From Prevotellaceae bacterium UBA6858 (lineage in GTDB: Bacteria; Bacteroidota; Bacteroidia; Bacteroidales; Bacteroidaceae): a DNA stretch of 15,354 nucleotides. This document shows positions 1 to 7,503 of the stretch, in pieces. The stretch spans positions 42,765 to 58,118 of the forward strand of contig DKDC01000014.1 of assembly GCA_002451695.1 (NCBI GenBank), in the 5' to 3' direction. The position numbers and the translations under genes were made by a program. Below the pieces are notes generated by a model. It searched no databases and was not told where the DNA came from. It was given only the letters and a program-made list of their open reading frames with translations. The first letter of the stretch is position 1. Every line of letters starts with the position of its first letter.

Positions 1-96
1 GACATAGTTTTTCTTATTTCAGACATAAATACCCGCGCCTTCGCGTTGGCTGCACAACGTTTGCGTGAGCATTGCCCGGCATAGGAATGAAATCAG

Positions 97-104
97 TATC
101 TTTG
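97..104 (+). promoter_or_regulatory. Bacteroidota-type -7 promoter box for the rarA operon
   Basis: TATCTTTG matches the Bacteroidota housekeeping -7 consensus TAnnTTTG at every defined position. It ends 22 bases before the rarA start, giving a short leader. A TTG at 72-74 could be the -33 element, but its spacer of about 22 bases is slightly long. Assignment rests on the consensus only. Confidence 0.55.
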
Positions 105-126
105 CACAAAACATAGGACAGAGCAA

Positions 127-1407
127 ATGGATACACCTTTGGCAGAGCGGATGCGCCCGAAAACCCTTGACGAATATGTGGGGCAGCAGCACCTTGTGGG
201 CGAGGGCGGGGTAATCCGCCGCATGATAGAGGGCGGGCGGATAAGTTCGTTCATACTTTGGGGGCCGCCGGGCGTGGGCAAGACAACGCTTGCCAAGATT
301 ATCGCCAACCGGCTCGAAGTGCCGTTCTACACTTTGAGCGCGGTAACAAGCGGCGTGAAGGACGTGCGCGACGTTATTGAAAAGGCGAAAAAGAAAACGC
401 TTTTCAACTCGGAGGGCAGCCCCATTTTGTTCATCGACGAAATACACAGGTTCTCGAAGTCGCAACAGGATTCTTTGCTCGGAGCAGTCGAGGACGGCAC
501 GGTAACGCTTATCGGCGCAACCACCGAGAACCCGTCGTTCGAGGTCATACGCCCCTTGCTTTCGCGCTGTCAGGTTTACACGCTCAACCCTCTTGGAAAG
601 GAAGACTTGATAAAGCTGATGAACCACGCCTTACGCGATGACGCAGAATTGGGAGAGCGCGAAATAGACGTGCAGGAAACAGCCGCCATTTTGCGCTATA
701 GCGGCGGCGACGCCCGCAAGCTGCTAAACATTATTGAACTCGTGGTCGATGCCGAGCCGGAGGGGAAGGTGGTGATAACCGACAAGAAAGTGGAGCAGCG
801 TCTGCAGCAGAACCCTTTGGCTTATGACAAAAACGGCGAGATGCACTACGACATCGTTTCGGCTTTCATAAAGAGCATACGCGGCAGCGACCCCGATGCG
901 GCCCTTTATTGGCTTGCGCGTATGGTTGAGGGGGGCGAGGACCCGGCTTTCATCGCCCGCCGCCTTGTAATATCGGCGAGCGAGGACATAGGGCTTGCAA
1001 ACCCCAACGCGCTGCTGCTTGCCAACGCGGCTTTCGAGGCTGTGATGAAGATAGGCTGGCCCGAGGGGAGAATACCCCTTGCCGAGGCAACGGTGTATCT
1101 TGCAGCCTCCCCAAAGAGCAATTCAAGCTATATGGCTCTCGACAAGGCTATTGCCGAAGTGAAAAAGAGCGGCAACCAGCCTGTGCCGCTCCACCTGCGC
1201 AATGCGCCCACGCAGCTCATGCAGCAGCTTGGCTATCATGAGGGCTACAAATACGCCCACGATTACAGGGAGAATTTCGTGAGGCAGCAGTATTTGCCGG
1301 ATGCCTTGAAAGACGAAAGTTTTTGGACTCCGCAGCGCAACCGCCAGGAAGACAGCCTGCGCGAGCGCATGGAAAGGCTGTGGGGCAGGAAATACCCGGA
1401 GAAATGA
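127..1407 (+). CDS. rarA: RarA/MgsA-family AAA+ ATPase (replication-associated recombination protein A)
   Basis: Cytoplasmic AAA+ ATPase of the RarA/MgsA/WRNIP1 family, a clamp-loader-like protein that acts at stalled or gapped replication forks. The 426-residue length is normal for the family. Visible motifs are the N-terminal RPKTLDEYVGQ signature (10-20), Walker A GPPGVGKTT (46-54), Walker B LFIDEIH (101-107), sensor 1 GATTEN (130-135) and the C-terminal MgsA tetramerisation region, including EDIGLANP and the later LHLRNAP stretch. The start at 127 fits because family members begin a few residues before the RMRP signature, and a -7 promoter box lies just upstream. The stop codon overlaps the tilS start in an ATGA, indicating translational coupling. 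No damage is seen. Confidence 0.96.
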   Translation: MDTPLAERMRPKTLDEYVGQQHLVGEGGVIRRMIEGGRISSFILWGPPGVGKTTLAKIIANRLEVPFYTLSAVTSGVKDVRDVIEKAKKKTLFNSEGSPILFIDEIHRFSKSQQDSLLGAVEDGTVTLIGATTENPSFEVIRPLLSRCQVYTLNPLGKEDLIKLMNHALRDDAELGEREIDVQETAAILRYSGGDARKLLNIIELVVDAEPEGKVVITDKKVEQRLQQNPLAYDKNGEMHYDIVSAFIKSIRGSDPDAALYWLARMVEGGEDPAFIARRLVISASEDIGLANPNALLLANAAFEAVMKIGWPEGRIPLAEATVYLAASPKSNSSYMALDKAIAEVKKSGNQPVPLHLRNAPTQLMQQLGYHEGYKYAHDYRENFVRQQYLPDALKDESFWTPQRNRQEDSLRERMERLWGRKYPEK

Positions 1408-2789
1408 CGTTTGCAGATAAAGTGCATGACACAGTGCGCCGCAATTCTTTGCCGCAGCCGGGGGCTAAGATGATAGTTGCGCTTAGCGGCGGGGCGGACT
1501 CGGTGGCGTTGCTGCGAGTGTTGTTGGATTTGGGCTATAAGTGCACGGCGGCTCACTTCAATTTTCATTTGCGCGGCGGGGAGTCGGTGCGCGACGAGCG
1601 GTTTGTGCGCAATCTGTGCCGAAACATGGATATTCCTCTCAAGGTTGCCGAGGCTGACACCATAGCGTATGCCGCCGAAAAGGGAATTAGCCTGGAAATG
1701 GCGGCGCGGGATTTGCGCTATGATTTCTTCGGCTCGCTCTCAAGGGAACTTTGTGCGCCTGTGGCTGTGGCCCATCACCGCGATGACAACGCCGAGACGC
1801 TTTTGCTGAATTTGCTGCGCGGCACCGGGCTTCGCGGCTTGTGCGGAATGGCTTACAAAAGCGGCCGGGTTTGCTCAAGCGGCGGAAAACCCGCCAAATT
1901 CACGGTAGTACGTCCGTTGCTCGATGTTTCGCGCTGGGAAATATCTGAATATCTCAAAGGCTTGGGACAGGACTTCGTTACCGACAGCAGCAATCTTGTG
2001 GCGGACGTGAAAAGAAACCGCATACGCCTTGAGGTAATCCCGATGCTCGAAAAAATAAACCTTTCGCTTTGCGACACGCTGCAAAGGGAAACCGCAAAAT
2101 TTACGGAGGCATACAATATATATAAGGAGGCTGTGGGAAATGTCCTCGGCAATTTGAAAACAAATGCCTATGGGGACGAAATTCTTGACGCGGCGGTTTT
2201 GCGCGGTTGCGCTTCGCCCGAGTCAGTCCTTTTCGAGTGGCTGTCTCCGAAAGGCTTTAACGAAACGCAAATAAACAAGGCTTCGCAAAACGGAAACGCA
2301 GAAATGAAAAGGTTGGAAAGCGAAGACCATGTTCTGCATTTCAACAGCCGGAGGTATGTTCTGATGAGCAGGGAATCCTTGCGGGAATGCGATGTTGTGC
2401 TTTTGGATCGGGACAAAAAGGCAACTGTCGGGATTGCGGAGCTTGAGATTGCTGACGTGCAGGGTTTTCCGCCCAAGGAAAAGCTCGTTGACCCTTTTTC
2501 CGCATATATAAATGCCGATGATATAAAGTTCCCGCTCGTTGTGCGCCGTGTGGCGGAGGGCGACCGCTTTGTCCCTTTCGGCATGAAGGGGAGCAAGCTC
2601 GTCAGTGATTATTTGAAAGACTGCAAAGTCCCCATAGAGGAGCGGCTGCGGCAGCTTGTGGTGTGCAGCGGCGGAAAAATCGTGTGGCTTGTGGGGCGCA
2701 GGGTTGACAACCGCGTGCGTGTGTTCCCCGACACGCCGAATATTATATGTATAAGCGCAAGAAACAAGTTTGTATCGTGCGGGAAATAA
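1404..2789 (+). CDS. tilS: tRNA(Ile)-lysidine synthetase TilS
   Basis: Cytoplasmic ATP-dependent enzyme that converts C34 of the tRNA-Ile CAU anticodon to lysidine, so that it reads AUA; normally essential. The 461-residue protein has the N-type ATP-pyrophosphatase P-loop LSGGADS (27-33), the HFNFHLRGGES segment (51-61) and the HHRDDNAET motif (124-132) typical of TilS. Its C-terminal TilS substrate-binding domain includes VVRRVAEGDRFVPFGMKG and SDYLKD. I chose the ATG at 1404 over one 81 bases upstream because it gives the usual short lead-in to the P-loop and a 4-bp ATGA overlap with rarA. The 3' end overlaps the next gene by up to 43 bp. Intact. Confidence 0.95.
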   Translation: MTFADKVHDTVRRNSLPQPGAKMIVALSGGADSVALLRVLLDLGYKCTAAHFNFHLRGGESVRDERFVRNLCRNMDIPLKVAEADTIAYAAEKGISLEMAARDLRYDFFGSLSRELCAPVAVAHHRDDNAETLLLNLLRGTGLRGLCGMAYKSGRVCSSGGKPAKFTVVRPLLDVSRWEISEYLKGLGQDFVTDSSNLVADVKRNRIRLEVIPMLEKINLSLCDTLQRETAKFTEAYNIYKEAVGNVLGNLKTNAYGDEILDAAVLRGCASPESVLFEWLSPKGFNETQINKASQNGNAEMKRLESEDHVLHFNSRRYVLMSRESLRECDVVLLDRDKKATVGIAELEIADVQGFPPKEKLVDPFSAYINADDIKFPLVVRRVAEGDRFVPFGMKGSKLVSDYLKDCKVPIEERLRQLVVCSGGKIVWLVGRRVDNRVRVFPDTPNIICISARNKFVSCGK

Positions 2790-3928
2790 ATGCCAAGTGC
2801 TTATTGTCGGCGTTGTTTGCCGTTTGCAGTGCGACAGCGTTGCTTGCGCAGTCCGAGACGACCCTTGACGACGGCATGCAGGAGCTTGCCCGCCGTTTGC
2901 TTTATGCCAAACAGGGGAGCATCATCGCCATAGAGCCGTCAACTGGCGAGATAAAATGCCTTGTGTCCGAGTCGTATATGGCTGACACCATAAACCGGGC
3001 TGTGGAAGAGTATTCTCCGGGAAGCACATTCAAGGTGGCGCAGGCTCTGACGCTTGTAAGTGAGGGTATGCTGAACGACAAAAGCTCGTATGCGTGCAAC
3101 AAAGGCTTCTGGCAGGGAGGCGTGCATATAGGCTGCCACCCTCACCGTCAGCCGCTCGCTCTGGTGCCGGCGATAGGGCATTCGTGCAATTCGTATTTCT
3201 GCAAGGCGTTTGCCGGCATGGTGAACAACAAGGAAAAATACCGTACACATTCAAACGCCGTAAACGTGTGGAGCGGGTATATGCACAGCATGGGGCTTGG
3301 CGCAAGGCTCGGCGTTGACATTCCTGACGAGAAGCCGGGGCTTATACCCGATTCCGCATACCTTGGAAAAACCCACAAGGGCGGCTGGAACGGCTGGACG
3401 ATAATGTGGGTCGGAATGGGGCAGGGCGAGGTGCTTGCAACTCCATTGCAGCTGTGCAATCTCGCCGCCTCGATAGCCAACAGGGGGTACTACATCGTTC
3501 CGCACACCAAGCGGTATTCCGCCAAGGATTCCCTATACGGCAAATACAGCCGCAAGCATTATTGCAAGCCAACCGCAGAGGCTTACGAACTTGTGGTGGA
3601 AGGTATGCGGAATGCCGTAACCCAAGGCACTGCCCGGCACATAAACAGCGCGGAGTATGAGATATGCGGCAAGACCGGGACTGCCGAAAATTCGGGAAAG
3701 GACCATTCTGTTTTCATAGGTTTTGCCCCAAAGAAAAATCCAAGGATAGCCGTTGCCGTGTATGTGGAGAACGGCGGCTGGGGGGCGGAGCTCGCAGCCC
3801 CGCTCGGCGCGTTGATGATAGAGCAGGCGTTGAAAGGCGAACTGTCGGGACAGTCTGAAACCAAGGCGGAACACTTCGAAAGCCTCGATGTCACCCCGTC
3901 AGAGTACGATTACACGGACGAGGACTGA
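2747..3928 (+). CDS. Secreted penicillin-binding transpeptidase domain protein
   Basis: A 393-residue protein built almost entirely of one penicillin-binding transpeptidase domain, expected to act on peptidoglycan stem peptides in the periplasm. Catalytic motifs are complete: STFK (Ser93-Lys96) within YSPGSTFKV, SCN (146-148) and KTG (309-311) in CGKTGTAEN. ATPLQLCNLAASIANRG (231-247) is also typical of class B PBPs. A signal-type segment (about 18-35) is followed directly by the transpeptidase domain, so the N-terminal pedestal/dimerisation domain of ordinary PBP2/PBP3 proteins is missing and the protein is much shorter than those. The ATG at 2747 lies inside tilS; a GTG at 2777 would give a tidier signal peptide. 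Whether it crosslinks, trims or binds beta-lactams cannot be read from sequence. Confidence 0.88.
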   Translation: MYKRKKQVCIVREINAKCLLSALFAVCSATALLAQSETTLDDGMQELARRLLYAKQGSIIAIEPSTGEIKCLVSESYMADTINRAVEEYSPGSTFKVAQALTLVSEGMLNDKSSYACNKGFWQGGVHIGCHPHRQPLALVPAIGHSCNSYFCKAFAGMVNNKEKYRTHSNAVNVWSGYMHSMGLGARLGVDIPDEKPGLIPDSAYLGKTHKGGWNGWTIMWVGMGQGEVLATPLQLCNLAASIANRGYYIVPHTKRYSAKDSLYGKYSRKHYCKPTAEAYELVVEGMRNAVTQGTARHINSAEYEICGKTGTAENSGKDHSVFIGFAPKKNPRIAVAVYVENGGWGAELAAPLGALMIEQALKGELSGQSETKAEHFESLDVTPSEYDYTDED

Positions 3929-4032
3929 AGCGAACGAAGTGCCTTGGCGTTGATGTTGCATATGGTTGCTGCCGCACTCACAATGTAATTGGCATCCCTC
4001 AGAACTTGTAACGGCAATCCCAAAAAAACAAG

Positions 4033-4114
4033 CCGCAAAAACTGTATGGGACATGGAAAAAACTACATAGGACGTAGGAAAAATTATATCTGATGTAATT
4101 CAGACTACATCAGA
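4033..4114. repeat. Palindromic intergenic repeat element, copy 1
   Basis: The segment contains AAACTACATAGGAC (4060-4073), CTACATAGGACGTAG with short inverted ends, and TCTGATGTA/TACATCAGA arms (4089-4097, 4106-4114). Three of its sub-sequences recur at the window's right end: CCGCAAAAA (4033-4041 versus 15322-15330), AAACTACATAGGAC in inverted form (15335-15348), and TAATTCAGACTACAT inverted with one mismatch (15340-15354). Shared pieces in two unrelated gaps point to a dispersed element. Boundaries are approximate. Confidence 0.6.
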
Positions 4115-4122
4115 CCTTTTTT
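4089..4122 (+). terminator. Probable intrinsic terminator of the rarA-tilS-PBP operon
   Basis: Perfect 9-bp arms TCTGATGTA (4089-4097) and TACATCAGA (4106-4114) enclose an 8-base loop and are followed by CC and six T residues (4117-4122). The stem is AT-rich, it lies about 160 bases past the PBP stop, and it is also part of the repeat element, so termination is plausible rather than certain. Confidence 0.5.
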
Positions 4123-4245
4123 CACGGCTTTATAACACTCTGTAATCCATAAAGTTATGTTGTCATGCTGTGTTATGGCAAACATCTGTTACACAGTGTG
4201 TTGTGTTTTTTGTGCTTTTTTGCACGCGTGCCATCTGAAATGACG

Positions 4246-4295
4246 GAAACGGCTTTTGGCTTGCAACACAAGTAAAACTGTAGGAAAGCCGTTTC
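4246..4295. repeat. 11-bp inverted repeat upstream of the salvage operon
   Basis: GAAACGGCTTT (4246-4256) and AAAGCCGTTTC (4285-4295) are exact reverse complements separated by 28 bases. It could be a hairpin in a leader RNA, or a binding site for a dimeric regulator near the unseen promoter. It has no long T tract directly after it, so I do not call it a terminator. Confidence 0.6.
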
Positions 4296-4394
4296 TTGTT
4301 TCGCAAATAATGCGTAATTTTACAGGTTGAAACCAAGGTTTTAATCTTTTTCGCATACAGTTTTTGTTTGACTGCCAAACTTTTAGTAACAAAA

Positions 4395-6251
4395 ATGAAC
4401 ATCAGAAGAATACTTCTTTCACTGGCTGCCGCCACACTTGCATTGGCTGGCACGCTTACGGCGCAGGTACGTCCGTTCCGTTTTGCGCAAATCACCGACA
4501 TCCACCTCAACCCAAACAATCCCAACCCAACCGAATGGCTGCTGCGCACTGTGGCGGATATCAACGCCACCGACAGTCTTGACTTTGTACTTGTTACGGG
4601 CGACATTGCCGACTATGGCGACCGCAAGACAATTGAAAAGGTGAAAACCTGCCTCGACCTGCTGAGATACAAATATTACATAATACTCGGCAACCACGAA
4701 ACCACATGGAGCGACAGCGGCTGCATGGCATTCAGCGAAACCTTCGGGAGCGAAAGGTTTGAGTTCACACACAACGGAATACTTTTCTTGGGGTTCAACA
4801 CAGGTCCTTTCATGCGCATGGCATACGGACACGTTGTGCCGCAGGACATAACATGGCTGAAGCAGGAAATGGACAAATGGGGGAAAGACAAGCCTGTCAT
4901 TCTCGTAACACACTACCCGCTGATGAAAGGCGACGTTGACAACTGGTATGACGTTACCGACGCGATACGCCCATACAACATACGCCTGATGATAGGCGGA
5001 CACTACCATGCAAACCGCAACCTGAAATACGACGGAATACCGGGAATACTGATGCGCTCGAACCTTGCCGATGAAAACGGCAATAACGGCTACGGCATTT
5101 ACGACATAACCGAAGACTCGATAAAGGTTTACACCAAAACTACAGGCGGACGGGAAAAGGAATGGGCGGCGTTCCCGCTAAAAGGGGAGCTTTTCGACCA
5201 CAATGGCAAGGCAGACGAATATCCCGACTATTCCATAAACAAACAGTTTGGCGTAAAGGAAAAATGGTGCGTGAAAGGCGAGGCGGGCGTTTACTCATCG
5301 CCGTTCAAGGAGGGCAACCGACTTTTTGTGGGCGATGATATGGGCAAACTGACAGCCTATAACATAAAGAACGGCAAACGGCTGTGGCAGTTCTCCGCCA
5401 AAAGGCGCATTGTCGGCGATTGCGCCGCAGCCGACGGCGTTGTGGTGTTCGGCAGTGCCGACAGCACCATATACGGAGTAAATTCCGCAGACGGTAAAAT
5501 GATGTGGAAAATAAAGACGCAAGGGCCTGTGCTCGGAGCTGTAAGAATAAGCGGCGGCACGGCGTATGTGGGCGCAAGCGACCACAAGATGCGCGCCATA
5601 GACATAAAGACAGGGAAAGAGCTTTGGGCATACGGCGGCGTTGCCGGATATATCGTGGCACGCCCGCTGGTTGCCGACGGCAAGGTGATTTTCGGAGCGT
5701 GGGACAACACGCTTTACGCCCTCAACGCCTCTGACGGCGGCGAGGCGTGGAAATGGAAAGGCGGGAAGGACGGAATGCACTTCTCACCCGCATCGGTATG
5801 GCCCGTGAGCGCAAACGGCAAAGTGTTCATCGCCGTCCCCGACAGGTTTCTGACAGCCATAGACATAAAGACAGGCAACACGGTGTGGCGCACAAACGCC
5901 TCGGTTGTGAGGGAGTCGGCCGGCTTGTCGGAAGACGGCGGAATGGTGTTCGCAAAGACGATGAAAGACAGCGTGGTGAGCTATTCAACGCAAGGGGACA
6001 CGCCAAAGGAGATATGGGCATCGAACGTGGGGTTCGGCTACGAGCACGCCCCTTCGATGCCGCTCGAAAGCCAAGGCACGGTTTACGGCGGCACTTGCAG
6101 CGGAGAGGTTTACGCCGTTGACGCCAAAAGCGGAAAACTGAAATGGAGATACAAAATAGGCAACTCGCTCGTGAACACCGTGCTGCCTTTAAGCGCGAAA
6201 GAGGTGGCCGTTACATCGAGCGACGGCACAGTGGCTGTACTCTCAAAATAA
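4395..6251 (+). CDS. Secreted calcineurin-like metallophosphatase fused to a PQQ-like beta-propeller
   Basis: A 618-residue two-domain protein. Residues 1-23 look like a signal peptide, so it should act in the periplasm or at the surface. Residues about 28-210 are a calcineurin-type metallophosphoesterase with every expected metal-ligand motif: D35-x-H37, D70 (TGD), N100-H101 (GNHE), H173 (THYP) and H203/H205 (GGHYH). From about 300 to the end, repeated blades of the type VYSSPFKEGNRLFVG...GKLTAYNIKNGKRLW form a PQQ/WD40-like beta-propeller. I chose the ATG at 4395 over one 27 bases upstream because it puts MNIRR directly before the hydrophobic core. It is first in the salvage operon, 4 nt before namZ. 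The substrate is unknown; a phosphorylated or phosphodiester cell-wall compound is a guess from context. Confidence 0.88.
   Translation: MNIRRILLSLAAATLALAGTLTAQVRPFRFAQITDIHLNPNNPNPTEWLLRTVADINATDSLDFVLVTGDIADYGDRKTIEKVKTCLDLLRYKYYIILGNHETTWSDSGCMAFSETFGSERFEFTHNGILFLGFNTGPFMRMAYGHVVPQDITWLKQEMDKWGKDKPVILVTHYPLMKGDVDNWYDVTDAIRPYNIRLMIGGHYHANRNLKYDGIPGILMRSNLADENGNNGYGIYDITEDSIKVYTKTTGGREKEWAAFPLKGELFDHNGKADEYPDYSINKQFGVKEKWCVKGEAGVYSSPFKEGNRLFVGDDMGKLTAYNIKNGKRLWQFSAKRRIVGDCAAADGVVVFGSADSTIYGVNSADGKMMWKIKTQGPVLGAVRISGGTAYVGASDHKMRAIDIKTGKELWAYGGVAGYIVARPLVADGKVIFGAWDNTLYALNASDGGEAWKWKGGKDGMHFSPASVWPVSANGKVFIAVPDRFLTAIDIKTGNTVWRTNASVVRESAGLSEDGGMVFAKTMKDSVVSYSTQGDTPKEIWASNVGFGYEHAPSMPLESQGTVYGGTCSGEVYAVDAKSGKLKWRYKIGNSLVNTVLPLSAKEVAVTSSDGTVAVLSK
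5595..5875 (+). repeat. 20-nt exact direct repeat in two propeller blades
   Basis: GCCATAGACATAAAGACAGG occurs at 5595-5614 and again at 5856-5875, in frame, encoding AIDIKTG in two blades. Identity extends through silent positions, suggesting recent blade duplication or gene conversion. The span given covers both copies and the sequence between them. Confidence 0.85.
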
Positions 6252-6255
6252 CGTC

Positions 6256-7503
6256 ATGATGAAAATAAGCCGAATTTTCATAGCAATCGCCTCCTTTTTG
6301 CTCCTTTCGACCGCAAAGGCGCAGAAGATACGCATACAAACAGGCATTGAGGTTTTGAAAGCAGAAAACTTCAAATGTCTCGAAGGCAAGCGCGTCGGAC
6401 TTATAACCAACCCAACCGGCGTGGACAACAACCTGAAGAGCGACATCGACATACTGCACGAAGCCAAGAACGTGAACCTTGTGGCACTGTTCGGCCCGGA
6501 ACATGGGGTGCGCGGAAACGCCCATGCAGGGCAAAGCGTGGGAAGCGACAAGGACGAGGTTACGGGGCTGCCGGTTTACTCTCTCTACGGCAAGACACGC
6601 AAAGCCACCCCGGAAATGCTGAAAGACATCGATGTGCTGGTTTATGACATTCAGGACATAGGCAGCCGCTCGTTCACATACATAAGCACTATGGGACTGG
6701 CAATGGAGGCAGCCGCCGAAAACGGCAAGGAATTCATCGTTCTCGACCGCCCCAACCCGCTTGGAGGCAAAAGGGTGGAAGGTTGCCTTGTTGAAGACGG
6801 TTTCATCTCGTTCGTGAGCCAATACAAAATACCTTATATATACGGGCTTACCTGTGGGGAGCTTGCCGAAATGCTTAATGGGGAGCGTATGCTTGAAAAC
6901 GGCGTGCAATGCAAACTGAAAGTGATAAAGATGCGCGGCTGGAAACGCAAGATGAACTACACCGCCACCGGGCTGCAATGGATACCATCTTCCCCGCACA
7001 TTCCCCACGCCGAAACATCCTATTTCTATCCCGCGAGCGGAATGCTCGGAGAGTTCAGCTATATGTCGATAGGCGTCGGCTATCCTATTCCCTTTGAAAT
7101 GTTCGCCGCTCCGTGGATAGACGCGGGCAGACTTGCCCAAAGGCTAAACGCCCTGAAAGTGCCGGGCGTGGTATTCCGCCCGATTTATGCAAAACCGTTC
7201 TACGCCACTTTCAAGGGTGAAAACATAGAGGGCGTGCAGCTCCACATAACAAACTACAACAAAGCCCCGCTCACCGACATCCAGTTTCTCGTAATGCAGG
7301 AAGTGGCGGCAATGTATCCCGACAAGGCGGTTTTTGACGTGGCAGACCCGAAGCGTTTCAGTATGTTCGACAACGTGTGCGGCACCTCGAAAATACGCGG
7401 ACTTTTCGGCAAGCGCAACCGTTGGGAAGACGCCAAGGAATATTGGTACAAGGACGTGGAAAATTTCAAAGCCCTTTCAAAGAAATACTATCTGTACAAA
7501 TGA
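6256..7503 (+). CDS. namZ: NamZ-type exo-beta-N-acetylmuramidase (DUF1343, GH171)
   Basis: A 415-residue DUF1343 protein. Characterised members (Bacillus subtilis and Tannerella forsythia NamZ) cleave MurNAc from the non-reducing end of peptidoglycan chains or of MurNAc-GlcNAc. A signal peptide (about 1-22, ending STAKAQ) places it outside the cytoplasm. Family motifs are RVGLITNPTG (46-55), LFGPEHGVRG (78-87, including E82, a candidate catalytic acid), YDIQDIGSRSFTYISTM, VLDRPNPLGG and YGLTCGELAEMLNGE. The first of two adjacent ATGs (6256, 6259) is used; either fits. Spacing is 4 nt after the metallophosphatase and a 4-bp ATGA overlap with the transporter gene. Intact and of family length. 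Context with MurT and MurQ homologues supports the MurNAc role over an unrelated activity. Confidence 0.92.
   Translation: MMKISRIFIAIASFLLLSTAKAQKIRIQTGIEVLKAENFKCLEGKRVGLITNPTGVDNNLKSDIDILHEAKNVNLVALFGPEHGVRGNAHAGQSVGSDKDEVTGLPVYSLYGKTRKATPEMLKDIDVLVYDIQDIGSRSFTYISTMGLAMEAAAENGKEFIVLDRPNPLGGKRVEGCLVEDGFISFVSQYKIPYIYGLTCGELAEMLNGERMLENGVQCKLKVIKMRGWKRKMNYTATGLQWIPSSPHIPHAETSYFYPASGMLGEFSYMSIGVGYPIPFEMFAAPWIDAGRLAQRLNALKVPGVVFRPIYAKPFYATFKGENIEGVQLHITNYNKAPLTDIQFLVMQEVAAMYPDKAVFDVADPKRFSMFDNVCGTSKIRGLFGKRNRWEDAKEYWYKDVENFKALSKKYYLYK

Larger units (their letters stand above)
3929..4394. other. 466-bp non-coding gap between the rarA and salvage operons
   Basis: No convincing gene or tRNA is seen. 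The gap holds a palindromic repeat element (about 4033-4114) whose right half could be a terminator, a hairpin GTGC-T6-GCAC at 4212-4225 overlapping the palindrome GCACGCGTGC (4222-4231), and an 11-bp inverted repeat at 4246-4295. The last 100 bases before the metallophosphatase gene are T-rich. No perfect TAnnTTTG box is present; the nearest is TAATTTTA at 4315-4322 with a TTG at 4296-4298, too weak to call. The salvage operon promoter should lie here. Confidence 0.7.

Noticed and set aside
19..627. Minus-strand open frame overlapping rarA
   Set aside because: It overlaps the Walker A and B motifs of rarA in antisense and covers the rarA promoter box.
4222..4231. GCACGCGTGC palindrome as an operator
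   Set aside because: A single 10-bp palindrome without supporting context; it overlaps a small GTGC-T6-GCAC hairpin and could be chance.
4315..4322. TAATTTTA as the salvage operon promoter
   Set aside because: The final G of TAnnTTTG is absent and the spacer to the nearest TTG is only 16 bases.
6211..7140. Long minus-strand open frame opposite namZ
   Set aside because: It is antisense to a well-supported DUF1343 protein, has no recognisable domain and arises from that gene's codon pattern.
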